Shown here piece after piece: positions 23,952 through 31,617 of a stretch of DNA of 64,000 nt. Made by a program: the position numbers and the translations under genes. Each line of letters starts with the position of its first letter. The stretch's first letter is position 1. The stretch is from Bradyrhizobium betae (GTDB taxonomy: Bacteria > Pseudomonadota > Alphaproteobacteria > Rhizobiales > Xanthobacteraceae): assembly GCF_004123905.1 (NCBI RefSeq), contig NZ_MZXW01000026.1:1-64000 (forward strand), read 5' to 3'. Under the pieces are notes generated by a model that saw nothing but the letters and a program-made list of their open reading frames with translations, ran no database searches and was not told where the DNA came from.

Positions 23952-25262
23952 TCACGCCGTGGCGAGCGCCGGCTGCACCGGCCGCCGGCCGATCATCAGC
24001 GACAGCAGGGCTGCGACGAGGCCCGTGGCGCCGGCGATCATGAAGGCTTGCAGATAATCACCTTGCGACGAGCGCATGAAGCCGGCGAAGAAGGCGGCGC
24101 AGGCGGCCCCTAGCTGATGGCCGGCGACGACCCAGCCGAAGATCAGCGGTGCGTTCTTGTCGCCGAACGTCTCGTTGGCGATACGCACGGTGGGCGGCAC
24201 GGTGGCGATCCAGTCGAGCCCGTAGAACGCTGCGAACACCGTCAGGCTGACCAGCGAGAAATCCGAGTAGGGCAGGTAGATCAGCGACAGCCCGCGCAGG
24301 CCGTAATAGAAGAACAAGAGCTTGCGCGGATCGAAACGGTCGGTGAGCCAGCCCGACAGCGTCGTGCCGAACAGGTCGAAGAACCCCATCAATGCGAGCA
24401 GGCTCGCGGCCTGCACTTCGAAAATGCCATGGTCGCCGCAGAACGCGATCAGATGGGTACCGACGAGACCGTTGGTGGTGAAGCCGCAGATGAAGAAGGT
24501 CGCGAACAGGAACCAGAAGGCCGGCGTCTTCGACGCGCGCACCAAATTGCTGAGCGCGGCGACGAACGGATTGCCCTGCGCCGGCGGTGCGGGCTGATCC
24601 TCATGCGTGCCGCCATAGGAGCGCTGGCCGATCGACGCGGGCCGCTCGGGCACCAGAATGTACACCAGCGGAATCAGCGCCGCGCAGCACGCCGCCACCG
24701 TCAGCACCACCGGCTTCCAGCCGCCCCATTCGACCAGCGACGCAAGGCCCGGCATGAAGATCAGCGTGCCGGTCGCAGTGCTCGCCGTCAAAAGTCCCAT
24801 GACGAGGCCGCGATTGGTGGTGAACCAGCGGTTGACGATGGTGGCGCCGAGCACGTTGGCAACCGCGCCCGAGCCGATGCCGGAGAGCAGCCCCCAGGTC
24901 AGGAACAATTGCCACGGCGCGGTCATGAAATAGCTCGCAGCCGTCGACGCCGACATCAGCGCAAGCGCGCCCAGCACGGTGCGGCGGATGCCGAAGCGCT
25001 GCATCACGGCGGCTGCGAACGGACCTGCGAGGCCATAGAGGAAGATGCCGATCGCAGCCGACGACGAGACCAGGCTGACGTCCCAGCCGAAGGATTTTTG
25101 CAGCGGCAGCATCAGCACGCCCGGCGTCGCGCGCAGGCCCGCGGACGCCAGCAGCGCCAGGAAGATCACGGCGACGACCACGAAGGCGTAGCTTTGGCCG
25201 AATGGCCGCCGGGAGACGGGGGTCGATTGAAAGGAGGCGGATTGAATAGAGGGTTCGGGCAT
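23952..25262 (-). CDS. Major facilitator superfamily transporter
   Basis: A 436-residue protein with about 12 membrane segments split by a cytoplasmic loop (about 195-235), in the OxlT/monocarboxylate-like branch of MFS. DRFDPRKLLFFYYGLRGLSL is the conserved loop after helix 8, and SGWLTDRF fits the MFS signature. The substrate is unknown. It is divergent from a TetR regulator; one operator copy overlaps its start codon, so repression by that TetR protein is likely. Confidence 0.88.
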   Translation of the reverse strand: MPEPSIQSASFQSTPVSRRPFGQSYAFVVVAVIFLALLASAGLRATPGVLMLPLQKSFGWDVSLVSSSAAIGIFLYGLAGPFAAAVMQRFGIRRTVLGALALMSASTAASYFMTAPWQLFLTWGLLSGIGSGAVANVLGATIVNRWFTTNRGLVMGLLTASTATGTLIFMPGLASLVEWGGWKPVVLTVAACCAALIPLVYILVPERPASIGQRSYGGTHEDQPAPPAQGNPFVAALSNLVRASKTPAFWFLFATFFICGFTTNGLVGTHLIAFCGDHGIFEVQAASLLALMGFFDLFGTTLSGWLTDRFDPRKLLFFYYGLRGLSLIYLPYSDFSLVSLTVFAAFYGLDWIATVPPTVRIANETFGDKNAPLIFGWVVAGHQLGAACAAFFAGFMRSSQGDYLQAFMIAGATGLVAALLSLMIGRRPVQPALATA

Positions 25263-25317
25263 GTTACTTACCGGTACGTATTACGATGCGCCATTAGTAC
25301 GTACCGGTCAGTAACAT
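25261..25317. promoter_or_regulatory. Pair of TetR operators between MFS and tetR genes
   Basis: Positions 25261-25280 and 25298-25317 are 20-base inverted copies with 19 matches and a 17-base spacer. Each copy is itself close to palindromic (TAC-N2-ACCGGT-N2-GTA), so each can bind a dimer. The left copy overlaps the MFS start codon. The arrangement fits cooperative repression by the neighbouring TetR protein. Confidence 0.8.
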
Positions 25318-25348
25318 TGTCAAGCCCATCTGGGAGGCATCGGAGCCG

Positions 25349-25945
25349 ATGAAGAAAAAAGTCCAAACCCCCGCGCAGGCGCCGCTCCGGGCCGCCGACC
25401 GCATCCGCGCCTCCGCAAGCGAGCTGTTCTACCGCGAAGGCATCCGCGCCGTCGGCGTCGACGAGGTGGTGGACCGGGCCGGCGTGACCAAACCCAGCCT
25501 CTATCGCAGCTTCGCTTCCAAGGACGATCTCGCTGCCGCCTATTTGCGCGACTACGATGTGAGCTTCTGGGAGAGTTTCGAGCGCCCCGGCGGCACGAGC
25601 TACAGCAACGCGCGCGACCACGTGCTCGCCTATATCGGCCAGCTCGCGCCGCGCGCCGTCGCCAAGGGCTATCGCGGCTGCGGCCTCAGCAACGCCGCGG
25701 TGGAATATCCGTCACGCGACAATCCGGCCCGCCAGGTCGCCGAAGCCCACAAGAAGGTGTTCCGCAAGCGCCTGCGCGAGCTCGCGGCCGCCATGGGCGC
25801 GCGCCAGCCCAACGTGCTCGGCGATGCGCTGCTGCTGCTGATCGAAGGCATCTACGTCACCGGGCAGCAGTCCGAAGACGGGCCAGCGCAGTCGGCGCTC
25901 GCGGCGGCGAAGCTCTTGATTGAGGCGAGCGTTAAGGCGGGGTGA
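25349..25945 (+). CDS. TetR family transcriptional regulator
   Basis: A 198-residue regulator. The N-terminal helix-turn-helix is RIRASASELFYREGIRAVGVDEVVDRAGVTKPSLYRSFASKDDLAAAYL. The rest is the helical ligand-binding and dimerisation domain. It is divergent from the MFS gene with two matching operator sites between them, so it probably represses its own gene and the transporter until a transported compound binds. Confidence 0.92.
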   Translation: MKKKVQTPAQAPLRAADRIRASASELFYREGIRAVGVDEVVDRAGVTKPSLYRSFASKDDLAAAYLRDYDVSFWESFERPGGTSYSNARDHVLAYIGQLAPRAVAKGYRGCGLSNAAVEYPSRDNPARQVAEAHKKVFRKRLRELAAAMGARQPNVLGDALLLLIEGIYVTGQQSEDGPAQSALAAAKLLIEASVKAG

Positions 25946-25950
25946 AGGGG

Positions 25951-26232
25951 TCAGGCCGCCGACAGGCGTACGCGAAACTTGCTGCCGGTCGCCTCTGCAT
26001 AGCGCAACAATGTCTTCGTGCTCGGCAGCGTTTGTCCGCTCTCAAGCCGGGCGATTGTGGACTGGCTGGTGCCCATTCGGAGAGCCAGTTCGGACTGCGA
26101 GAGGCCAGCCCGCAAGCGTGCTCTAAGCAGCTCAGCGGCGATCTCGAATTCCGGAGCGAGCGCGTCATACTCGGCCTTGACCTTTGGGTTGGCCAGAAGG
26201 GGAGCCTTGAGCTTCTCGAACGGGATTGTCAT
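25951..26232 (-). CDS. HigA-like XRE-family antitoxin/regulator, no toxin gene adjacent
   Basis: A 93-residue protein. The N-terminal segment (PFEKLKAPLLANPKVKAEYDAL) precedes an XRE helix-turn-helix (GLSQSELALRMGTSQSTIARLESGQTLPSTKTLLRYAEATG). This layout is typical of HigA antitoxins, whose RelE/HigB toxin gene normally lies just upstream. No such gene is present; the upstream gene is divergent and unrelated. It is five bases from the convergent tetR stop. A perfect operator-like repeat at 26277-26296 suggests autoregulation. Confidence 0.85.
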   Translation of the reverse strand: MTIPFEKLKAPLLANPKVKAEYDALAPEFEIAAELLRARLRAGLSQSELALRMGTSQSTIARLESGQTLPSTKTLLRYAEATGSKFRVRLSAA

Positions 26233-26276
26233 GTGACTTCCTCAGGATGTCGACCTGCCATGGCACGATCCTGACT

Positions 26277-26296
26277 ATATCTCAATTTAGAGATAT
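26277..26296. promoter_or_regulatory. Candidate operator of the HigA-like regulator
   Basis: ATATCTC-AATTTA-GAGATAT is a perfect 7-base inverted repeat in AT-rich DNA, 44 bases upstream of the regulator's start. Size and position suit an XRE antitoxin operator. The divergent gene at 26414 could also be controlled from here. Confidence 0.65.
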
Positions 26297-26413
26297 GAGC
26301 GAGAGATGACACATCGGAAGGGGAGGCCGCGCGAAGTCTCGGTCGCCCTTTCTAACGGCTCGTGGTGTCGCTTACACCTTCGGCTGCGCTGCCTCGCGCA
26401 AGGAGACGGACCC

Positions 26414-26848
26414 GTGCTCGAACACATTCTCAGATTCATGACGCTCGGGACGGTCATCGTCAGCAGCATTGCGATCTACATGGCTCTTCGCACCAACAAT
26501 CGGCGCCTGGGCGCGGACATCTTCCTGCGATATTCCGATCGGGTCTCCGACCTGCGACGCCGCCTCCCGGTCGCGGCATTCCAAGGGGCTGCCGGCGACA
26601 TCGAGATCACGGCGGAAGAGCGGCGGGCCGTGCATGAGATCATCCATTCGATCTTCGAGCTCTATGAACTCAAAGTGCATGGCTTCTTTCCGTCGGCGAT
26701 CTGGAAGATCAGGGAGCCCGATATCGAACGGCTGCTTTCGCTGCCTGTTTTCCAGCAGGAACTGGTAAGCTTGGAGGGGCGATATACGAGACATCCGCGT
26801 TTAGCGACCTGGCTCGCGAAAATCAGAGCTCAGCAAGAGCTGGCCTGA
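26414..26848 (+). CDS. Membrane-anchored protein of unknown function
   Basis: About 144 residues from a GTG at 26414, with AGGAGA seven bases upstream. One N-terminal membrane segment (ILRFMTLGTVIVSSIAIYMAL) is followed by a soluble helical region (DIFLRYSDRVSDLRRRLP... HEIIHSIFELYELKVHGFFPSAIWKIREPDIERLL). I do not recognise the family. It is divergent from the orphan HigA-like gene and shares its upstream region. Confidence 0.65.
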   Translation: MLEHILRFMTLGTVIVSSIAIYMALRTNNRRLGADIFLRYSDRVSDLRRRLPVAAFQGAAGDIEITAEERRAVHEIIHSIFELYELKVHGFFPSAIWKIREPDIERLLSLPVFQQELVSLEGRYTRHPRLATWLAKIRAQQELA

Positions 26849-26876
26849 CTTGCGCAGAGCGGGGCAGACGATTGTG

Positions 26877-27908
26877 TCACCGCCACCCCAGCCCCGGTGC
26901 CACGTGCTTCAAGATCGACTCGATCGCATGCGCGCAGTAGTCGACACCGAGCTGGTTAGGGATCGTCAGCAGCAACGTATCGGCCTCCGCAATCGCCTCG
27001 TCCTGCCGCAACTGCTCGATCAGCGCATCTGGCTCCGCGGCATAACTCCGCCCGAAGATCGCGCGTGTGCGCGGGTCGATGAAGCCGATCTGGTCTTCGC
27101 CGCCGCGCTCGCCACCGAAATAGGCGCGATCGCGATCGTCGATCAGCGCAAAGATGCTGCGGCTGACGGACACGCGGGGCTCGCGGCTGTGGCCGGCGTC
27201 TTTCCAGGCGGCGCGATAGGCGCGAATTTGGGCGGCCTGCTGCACGTGAAAAGCTTCGCCGGTCTCGTCGTTCTTCAGCGTCGAGCTCTGCAAATTCATG
27301 CCGTGCATCGCCGCCCACACTGCGGTCGCGTTCGAGCCGGCGCCCCACCAGATCCGTTCGCGCAGGCCCGGGGCATGCGGCTCGAGCCGCAGCAGTCCCG
27401 GTGGGTTCGGAAACATCGGCTGCGGATTGGGCTCGGCAAAGCCTTCGCCGCGCAAGAGGTCGAGGAAGACTTCGGCGTGACGACGGCCCATGTCGGCATC
27501 GCTCTGGCTCTCGGCCGGGCGATAACCAAAATAGCGCCAGCCGTCGATCACCTGCTCGGGCGAGCCGCGGCTGATGCCGAGCTGGAGCCGTCCGCCAGCG
27601 ATGAGATCGGCGGAGCTTGCGTCCTCCACCATGTAGAGCGGGTTCTCGTAGCGCATGTCGATCACGGCCGTGCCGATCTCGATTTTGCTTGTCCTGGCGC
27701 CGACGGCGGCGAGCAGCGGAAAGGGCGAGGCCAGCTGGCGCGCGAAATGATGCACGCGAAAATAGGCGCCGTCCGCGCCCAACTGCTCGGCCGCGACGGC
27801 AAGCTCAATGGATTGCAGCAGCGTATCCGCGGCCGAGCGGGTCTGCGATTGCGGCGAGGGTGTCCAGTGCCCGAAGGACAGAAATCCGATTTTCTTCATG
27901 GGCGACAT
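26877..27908 (-). CDS. LLM class flavin-dependent oxidoreductase
   Basis: A 343-residue luciferase-like monooxygenase with a TIM-barrel fold. It begins (MSP)MKKIGFLSFGHWTPSPQSQTRSAADTL, and shows GAYFRVHHFA, GTAVIDMRYENPLYMVEDASSADLIAGGRLQLGISRG and RIWWGAGSNATAVWAA, typical of the family. FMN or F420 may be the cofactor; the substrate is unknown. Starts at 27908 and 27899 are both possible. It is convergent with the membrane-anchored gene at 26414. Confidence 0.9.
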   Translation of the reverse strand: MSPMKKIGFLSFGHWTPSPQSQTRSAADTLLQSIELAVAAEQLGADGAYFRVHHFARQLASPFPLLAAVGARTSKIEIGTAVIDMRYENPLYMVEDASSADLIAGGRLQLGISRGSPEQVIDGWRYFGYRPAESQSDADMGRRHAEVFLDLLRGEGFAEPNPQPMFPNPPGLLRLEPHAPGLRERIWWGAGSNATAVWAAMHGMNLQSSTLKNDETGEAFHVQQAAQIRAYRAAWKDAGHSREPRVSVSRSIFALIDDRDRAYFGGERGGEDQIGFIDPRTRAIFGRSYAAEPDALIEQLRQDEAIAEADTLLLTIPNQLGVDYCAHAIESILKHVAPGLGWR

Positions 27909-28094
27909 TTAATGATCGCCGGGACGGCGTCAACCGCCCGCGGCTGTACGGTACCGGGCAGGTCGGCGACCCGTGCGCCTGCGCCGAAATTTCCAGGTCC
28001 CGGCGTTGGATTGTTCTCTCTCCCCGATGCGCGCGATGCTCGGCTGCGGAAGCCCGAGGTGAAATCCCTGGCCCGCTGACAGTCGAGAGAGAGA

Positions 28095-28376
28095 TTGATT
28101 GCGTCAGTTGCGCCTGACGCAAGGCAGCACAGGACGTCTGACCTTGCGCCATCGGTTGAGCGGATAGAGCAACAGCTTGCGCACGAGCGGAAGACGCTGT
28201 TCAAGCAGGAATTCCACTTTCGGGAGGAATGTGATTACCTCGATTGGCGCGGTTGCCACATCCAGCCCTGGTCAGGTATCGTAATCATCGATGCTTGTGA
28301 TCGGAAGGTGCGGCGGATGCACCCGTGCCTGATGATCTTGAAGGGCCCCGACGTGCAACATCGTCGGGGCCTTTGA
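28095..28376 (+). CDS. Doubtful small open frame before a terminator
   Basis: A possible 93-residue frame containing VERIEQQLAHERKTLFKQEFHFREECDYLDWRGCHIQPW. Codon third positions in the middle are moderately GC-rich. I recognise no family. Its stop codon lies inside the hairpin at 28344-28371, which argues either for a very tight gene end or for a non-coding transcript instead. Confidence 0.25.
   Translation: MIASVAPDARQHRTSDLAPSVERIEQQLAHERKTLFKQEFHFREECDYLDWRGCHIQPWSGIVIIDACDRKVRRMHPCLMILKGPDVQHRRGL
28344..28374 (+). terminator. Strong rho-independent terminator-like hairpin
   Basis: GGCCCCGACG (28344-28353) pairs perfectly with CGTCGGGGCC (28362-28371) around the 8-base loop TGCAACAT, followed by TTTGATTTG. 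The plus-strand orientation implies a transcript coming from the 27909-28343 region, where no firm gene is known. Confidence 0.6.
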
Positions 28377-28533
28377 TTTGGGCCGCATCGGCGGCGAAAA
28401 GTCAGACGATTGCGCTGTCATCGCGCCCCGTCAAACACCGGGCTATCGCTTGTTGTTGCAATCTGCGAGGCTTCAGCTGCGACTTGCCACAAGCAATTCG
28501 ACTTGTGAAAAACAAGACCGAGGGAGGTTCGCG

Positions 28534-28755
28534 TTGGAGAAGGTGCGACGCCTGCGTGCGATGGGTTCGCTGTGCCGTCAACAGGCCGCGTACAACAACA
28601 TGAACAAATGGAAGCTCCTCGCGGAAGCAGAATACTGGGAGCATCTGGCTCAGCTTGAGTTGTCGTCTTACTTCCAGGAATGCAGCGGCATTAACTCAAA
28701 CGAGATGGCACTGCCTCGAGTGGTCACAGATGCTGCTCTCAAATTCTGTTCGTAG
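28534..28755 (+). CDS. Small conserved hypothetical protein, TTG start
   Basis: About 73 residues from a TTG at 28534, with GGGAGG six bases upstream. The core MGSLCRQQAAYNNMNKWKLLAEAEYWEHLAQLELSSYFQECS resembles small helical proteins often seen in Bradyrhizobium. An internal ATG at 28561 is an alternative start without a good ribosome-binding site. Function is unknown. Confidence 0.6.
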   Translation: MEKVRRLRAMGSLCRQQAAYNNMNKWKLLAEAEYWEHLAQLELSSYFQECSGINSNEMALPRVVTDAALKFCS

Positions 28756-28797
28756 TCGGACGGCGTCAGTGGATGCCACGCCGTTATTCGTCAAGGA

Positions 28798-29469
28798 TCA
28801 CAGCACGCACCCGCAGCGGGCTGATTGAGCATAGGCCAAAAGCCGGGGGTCAGCTCTGGAATGCGCCTCGCAAAAGCGATCAACAATTTGGGGCACCTTT
28901 TCATCGTAGTGTCGTTGCCAGTGTCCCAGCCCGTGTAGAGCGCTCTCCTGGCAAGCAATCGAGTTGAGGTAAAGGATGCGCTCCATGGTCCGCAGCGCGC
29001 AATCGTGGAGGATCGGCAGGTTCGGGTCGCCGGCAATAGCCAAACTCGGAAACGCATCCCACCACATATAGCAAACACAGTTGAGTGTTCCGACATCGGC
29101 TTCACTCAGGTGAGACAAAGCGGGCGTGCATCGCGGCTCGAACAATTTCGCAAATAGTGCTGCGACGGATTTCACGCAGCGGACCCGGTCTTTGACCGGC
29201 ACATCTGTCGAGCAAAGCCATCTGCTATCGCCGCTTGCGCTCGTATTTACGAGGTAGGTCAACCCTTGGGCAATCTGGCCGTCGGCAAATCCCCGCAATG
29301 CCGGCTCGGGGTCTTCAAACAGTCGGGTGAGATGGGATACGGCCTCGATTGGTGGCGGGTCCCACCAATCATGTTCGGGATCGAAATACCACGGTGCTTG
29401 TTGAAAGCGAACCTCGCGTCCAAATGAGTGCTCCAGCCAATCATCAAAGGTTAGGTTTTGCACGCGCAT
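28798..29469 (-). CDS. Conserved protein of unknown function
   Basis: About 223 residues starting MRVQNLTFDDWLEHSFGREV. Conserved-looking blocks are WWDPPPIEAVSHLTRLFEDPEPALRGFADGQIAQGLTYLVNTSASG, RCTPALSHLSEADVGTLNCVCYMWWDAFPS and ACQESALHGLGHWQRHY, ending with a GCVL tail. I recall this pattern as a widespread family with no assigned role. No catalytic motif can be named. A longer frame reaching 29559 lacks family-like sequence at its start. Confidence 0.75.
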   Translation of the reverse strand: MRVQNLTFDDWLEHSFGREVRFQQAPWYFDPEHDWWDPPPIEAVSHLTRLFEDPEPALRGFADGQIAQGLTYLVNTSASGDSRWLCSTDVPVKDRVRCVKSVAALFAKLFEPRCTPALSHLSEADVGTLNCVCYMWWDAFPSLAIAGDPNLPILHDCALRTMERILYLNSIACQESALHGLGHWQRHYDEKVPQIVDRFCEAHSRADPRLLAYAQSARCGCVL

Positions 29470-29603
29470 CACAATGGCCGCGTTAACGCAAAGTCCGCAA
29501 CGGTTCTCTCTCGCGCGACAAACGCGGAGCCCGCTTGCGCGGAGGCCATGCTCAAACAATAACCTAAAGCGCGATGACGCTTCATCCCAATCTCATCGCG
29601 CAT

Positions 29604-29819
29604 TTAGTAAATGCACTGCCGGACCCAGTAGCCACCGCTGACCCGTATCCACTGACATGGGCTTGGAGGCGGCTCTTTGATGATTGGCCATCCGTGAATG
29701 TCAATATTGGTAGGCGCTGTGATGCCGCGCCAGTAGACCGCATTCGCTTCAGAGGAACGGATAACAAGGGCCGCCGCAAAGCACGTGATGGCAACGCAGA
29801 CCAGCAGTAAGCGGTGCAT
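29604..29819 (-). CDS. Small secreted protein of unknown function
   Basis: A 71-residue protein with a signal peptide (MHRLLLVCVAITCFAAALVIRSSEANA). The short mature part ends in IRVSGGYWVRQCIY. Rhizobial genomes contain many such short exported proteins rich in Trp/Tyr. It could be periplasmic. A second frame overlaps at 29582-29848 but has no signal peptide and was not chosen. Confidence 0.5.
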   Translation of the reverse strand: MHRLLLVCVAITCFAAALVIRSSEANAVYWRGITAPTNIDIHGWPIIKEPPPSPCQWIRVSGGYWVRQCIY

Positions 29820-30083
29820 TGTTTCATCCTCCGATGAGCGAACCTCAATGCTACGCCGGGTTCGCGGTCAAGCCAAGAGGCACCGCGCGTGCTTCGGCGG
29901 CGCTCGTTCTTCTGCGTAAGAGCGGGAAGAACCTGGCTTGGCCGCTGCGGCTCGTGCTTCTCCGGTATTTCTCGGGCGCCCAGCTCTCGATTTTGGTCAA
30001 AACAGTCCGCTCTTGGCCCAACGCGTCATTTCGCTGCGATGCCCAAGCCAAACGGAGGCTCGATTTCATGGCAACCACCGTGC

Positions 30084-30219
30084 TCAGTCGTAGATAACCG
30101 CCATTGCTTCGATCTCGACCGGAAGCTGGCGTGAGGGGCTGACCTGAACGAGCGTGCTTGCGGGACGGATTTGATCAAAGACCTCGGAATGAGCGCGAGC
30201 AACATGTTGAGACGCCTCA
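30084..30219 (-). pseudogene. Truncated RidA family gene, C-terminal third only
   Basis: Read on the minus strand, the segment encodes ASQHVARAHSEVFDQIRP, then ASTLVQVSPSRQLPVEIEA and AMAVIYD before a stop. It matches the conserved end of RidA enamine/imine deaminases (HxxVFxxIRPASTxVxV, VEIEAxAV). RidA proteins have about 130 residues; only about 45 codons remain because the upstream methyltransferase gene ends at 30217. The 5' part appears deleted, so no active enzyme is expected. Confidence 0.8.
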
Positions 30220-30900
30220 GGCGTAGGCCACCCAGCCACGGAAAGTGAAGCCGGTGTAGAACAGGGTCGTGTCCGAGAAACCGGCTTGACGCAAAATCAC
30301 TTCATCTTGCTCAGGCGCAAGAATTTCCAAATGGTTGGTGACGGCGTTCCGCGCGGCCGCCGCCTGGTCCGGCTCGACGCCGGACGCGGCGAGGTACGCG
30401 GAGTACCGCGAGAGCCACAGCGGGCGTTCCTCTTCGCCAGTGGGAGCGCTCAAATGCGCGACGACGAAAGGCGCTCGCGGCTTGAGCCGGCGACGGACCT
30501 CGGACGCGATGCGACGTCGCTCCTCGGCATCGACGAAGTGCAGGGTCAACAGGCAGGTGGCGCCGTCGAAGGGGCCTTCCGGGGCATCGTCGATGTAGCC
30601 TTGATGAAGACGCGTGCGTGGCGCGAACGAGCCGAGGGCTTGCCTCGCAAGCCCCAGCATGGCCGCAGATGGGTCTACGGCGTCGAAGCTCCATGCCGGA
30701 TGCGCTTGCGCAAACGCCTTCAACTCCAGGCCTCCGCCTCCTCCGAGGACGAGTATCCGTCCATTTTCAGGAACACGCTCGGCCAGAAGGATCGCCGCCA
30801 TGGACAGCATGGCATTGTAGCCGGGGACGAAGCGCGGCGGTCCTTCTGTGTATCTCGCCACCGCTTGCGGATCGGAGAACATGGCTTGAATGTCGGTCAT
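30217..30900 (-). CDS. Class I SAM-dependent methyltransferase
   Basis: About 227 residues starting MTDIQAMFSDPQAVARYTEGPPRFVPGY, with AAGGAA upstream. The SAM-binding motif I is ILVLGGGGGLELKAFA, followed by the acidic motif FDAVDPSAAML and a motif with DGATCLLTLHFVDAEERRRI. The substrate is unknown. It lies 27 bases downstream of the Rrf2 regulator gene, probably in the same operon and under its repression. Its 3' end abuts the RidA remnant. Confidence 0.88.
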   Translation of the reverse strand: MTDIQAMFSDPQAVARYTEGPPRFVPGYNAMLSMAAILLAERVPENGRILVLGGGGGLELKAFAQAHPAWSFDAVDPSAAMLGLARQALGSFAPRTRLHQGYIDDAPEGPFDGATCLLTLHFVDAEERRRIASEVRRRLKPRAPFVVAHLSAPTGEEERPLWLSRYSAYLAASGVEPDQAAAARNAVTNHLEILAPEQDEVILRQAGFSDTTLFYTGFTFRGWVAYA

Positions 30901-30927
30901 GATGTCGTTCCTTGCTGAATCGCCCAA

Positions 30928-31386
30928 TCAAGCGCCATGCGCGCTCATGCCCTGAAGCTTTCGGGACCCGAGGCGCTTGCGCAGATCGTCGCCCAGCATC
31001 GCCAGCGTCACTTCGCCGAGGCGCGCCAGCAGCAACGCCTCTGCATCGTGAAATGCTCGATCGAGGGCGGCATTGACGGCCTGCTCGACCAGGCAACCCG
31101 GCGCCTCCGTCCGGTTGCCCATGGCCAGAAGTGAGGGACTTCCAAGTGCGGTGTAGACGTCGCGCAGCGTCACCTTCGAAAGGTCGCAAGCCAGCGTCCA
31201 GCCGCCGCCGTGCCCCTTTTCGGACCGGACGTAACCGAGATCCCGCAGGCCGGCCATGATGCGGCGGATCACCACCGGATTGGTGTCCATGGCCTTCGCC
31301 AGCGTCTCCGACGTGAAGGGGCCCGGCTGCTGCGCCATGTGCAGGAGGACGTGGAGCACGCCGGACAATCGGCTATCTCGTTTCAT
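30928..31386 (-). CDS. Rrf2 family transcriptional regulator
   Basis: About 152 residues starting MKRDSRLSGVLHVLLHMAQQPGPFTSETLAKAMDTNPVVIRRIMAGLRDLGYVRSEKGHGGGWTL, the Rrf2 winged helix. It lacks the three-cysteine iron-sulfur cluster motif of IscR/NsrR and has a single Cys (APGCLVEQAV), like the YwnA-type members. A redox or small-molecule signal is possible. The operator palindrome at 31384-31406 overlaps its start codon, so autorepression is likely. Confidence 0.9.
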   Translation of the reverse strand: MKRDSRLSGVLHVLLHMAQQPGPFTSETLAKAMDTNPVVIRRIMAGLRDLGYVRSEKGHGGGWTLACDLSKVTLRDVYTALGSPSLLAMGNRTEAPGCLVEQAVNAALDRAFHDAEALLLARLGEVTLAMLGDDLRKRLGSRKLQGMSAHGA

Positions 31387-31406
31387 GTAACTATTTATGT
31401 TACATG
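31384..31406. promoter_or_regulatory. Rrf2 operator overlapping the start codon
   Basis: CATGTAAC-TATTTAT-GTTACATG is a perfect 8-base inverted repeat with a 7-base AT-only spacer. Its left end contains the start codon of the Rrf2 gene on the minus strand. Its form and position suit an Rrf2 autoregulatory site. Confidence 0.8.
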
Positions 31407-31425
31407 ATGGCGCCGGAGTCAATCA

Positions 31426-31617
31426 GCCGAGACACAGGAGATCGTCATCACGCGCCACGGCAAGCCGGCCGGCGTGCTGATCGGATTCGAATCGGAGGAT
31501 GACTGGTTCGAGTTTCGAGTACCGGTTGGAGCATGATCCCCGTTTCCTGCAGCGCGTCGAACAGGCGCGAAATAGCTTGCGCGCGGGACGCGGCGTCAAG
31601 CTCGAGGATATCGATAG
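31426..31617 (+). pseudogene. Phd/YefM-type antitoxin gene broken by a 7-bp tandem duplication
   Basis: The first frame reads EIVITRHGKPAGVLIGFESEDDWFE and the second reads YRLEHDPRFLQRVEQARNSLRAGRGVKLEDI. Together they match a Phd-type antitoxin of type II toxin-antitoxin systems. At 31507-31520 TTCGAGT is repeated in tandem; removing one copy restores a single frame (DDWFEYRLEHDPRF). The N-terminal part is missing and no toxin gene follows. Confidence 0.8.

Noticed and set aside
28150..28215. tRNA-like sequence (GAGCGGATAGAGCAACAGC...)
   Set aside because: It resembles a D-arm only; the acceptor and T-arm do not pair and the anticodon loop would be far too long.
29819..30097. Open frames on both strands between the secreted protein and the RidA remnant
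   Set aside because: Neither has a signal peptide, domain or convincing start; they are probably non-coding.
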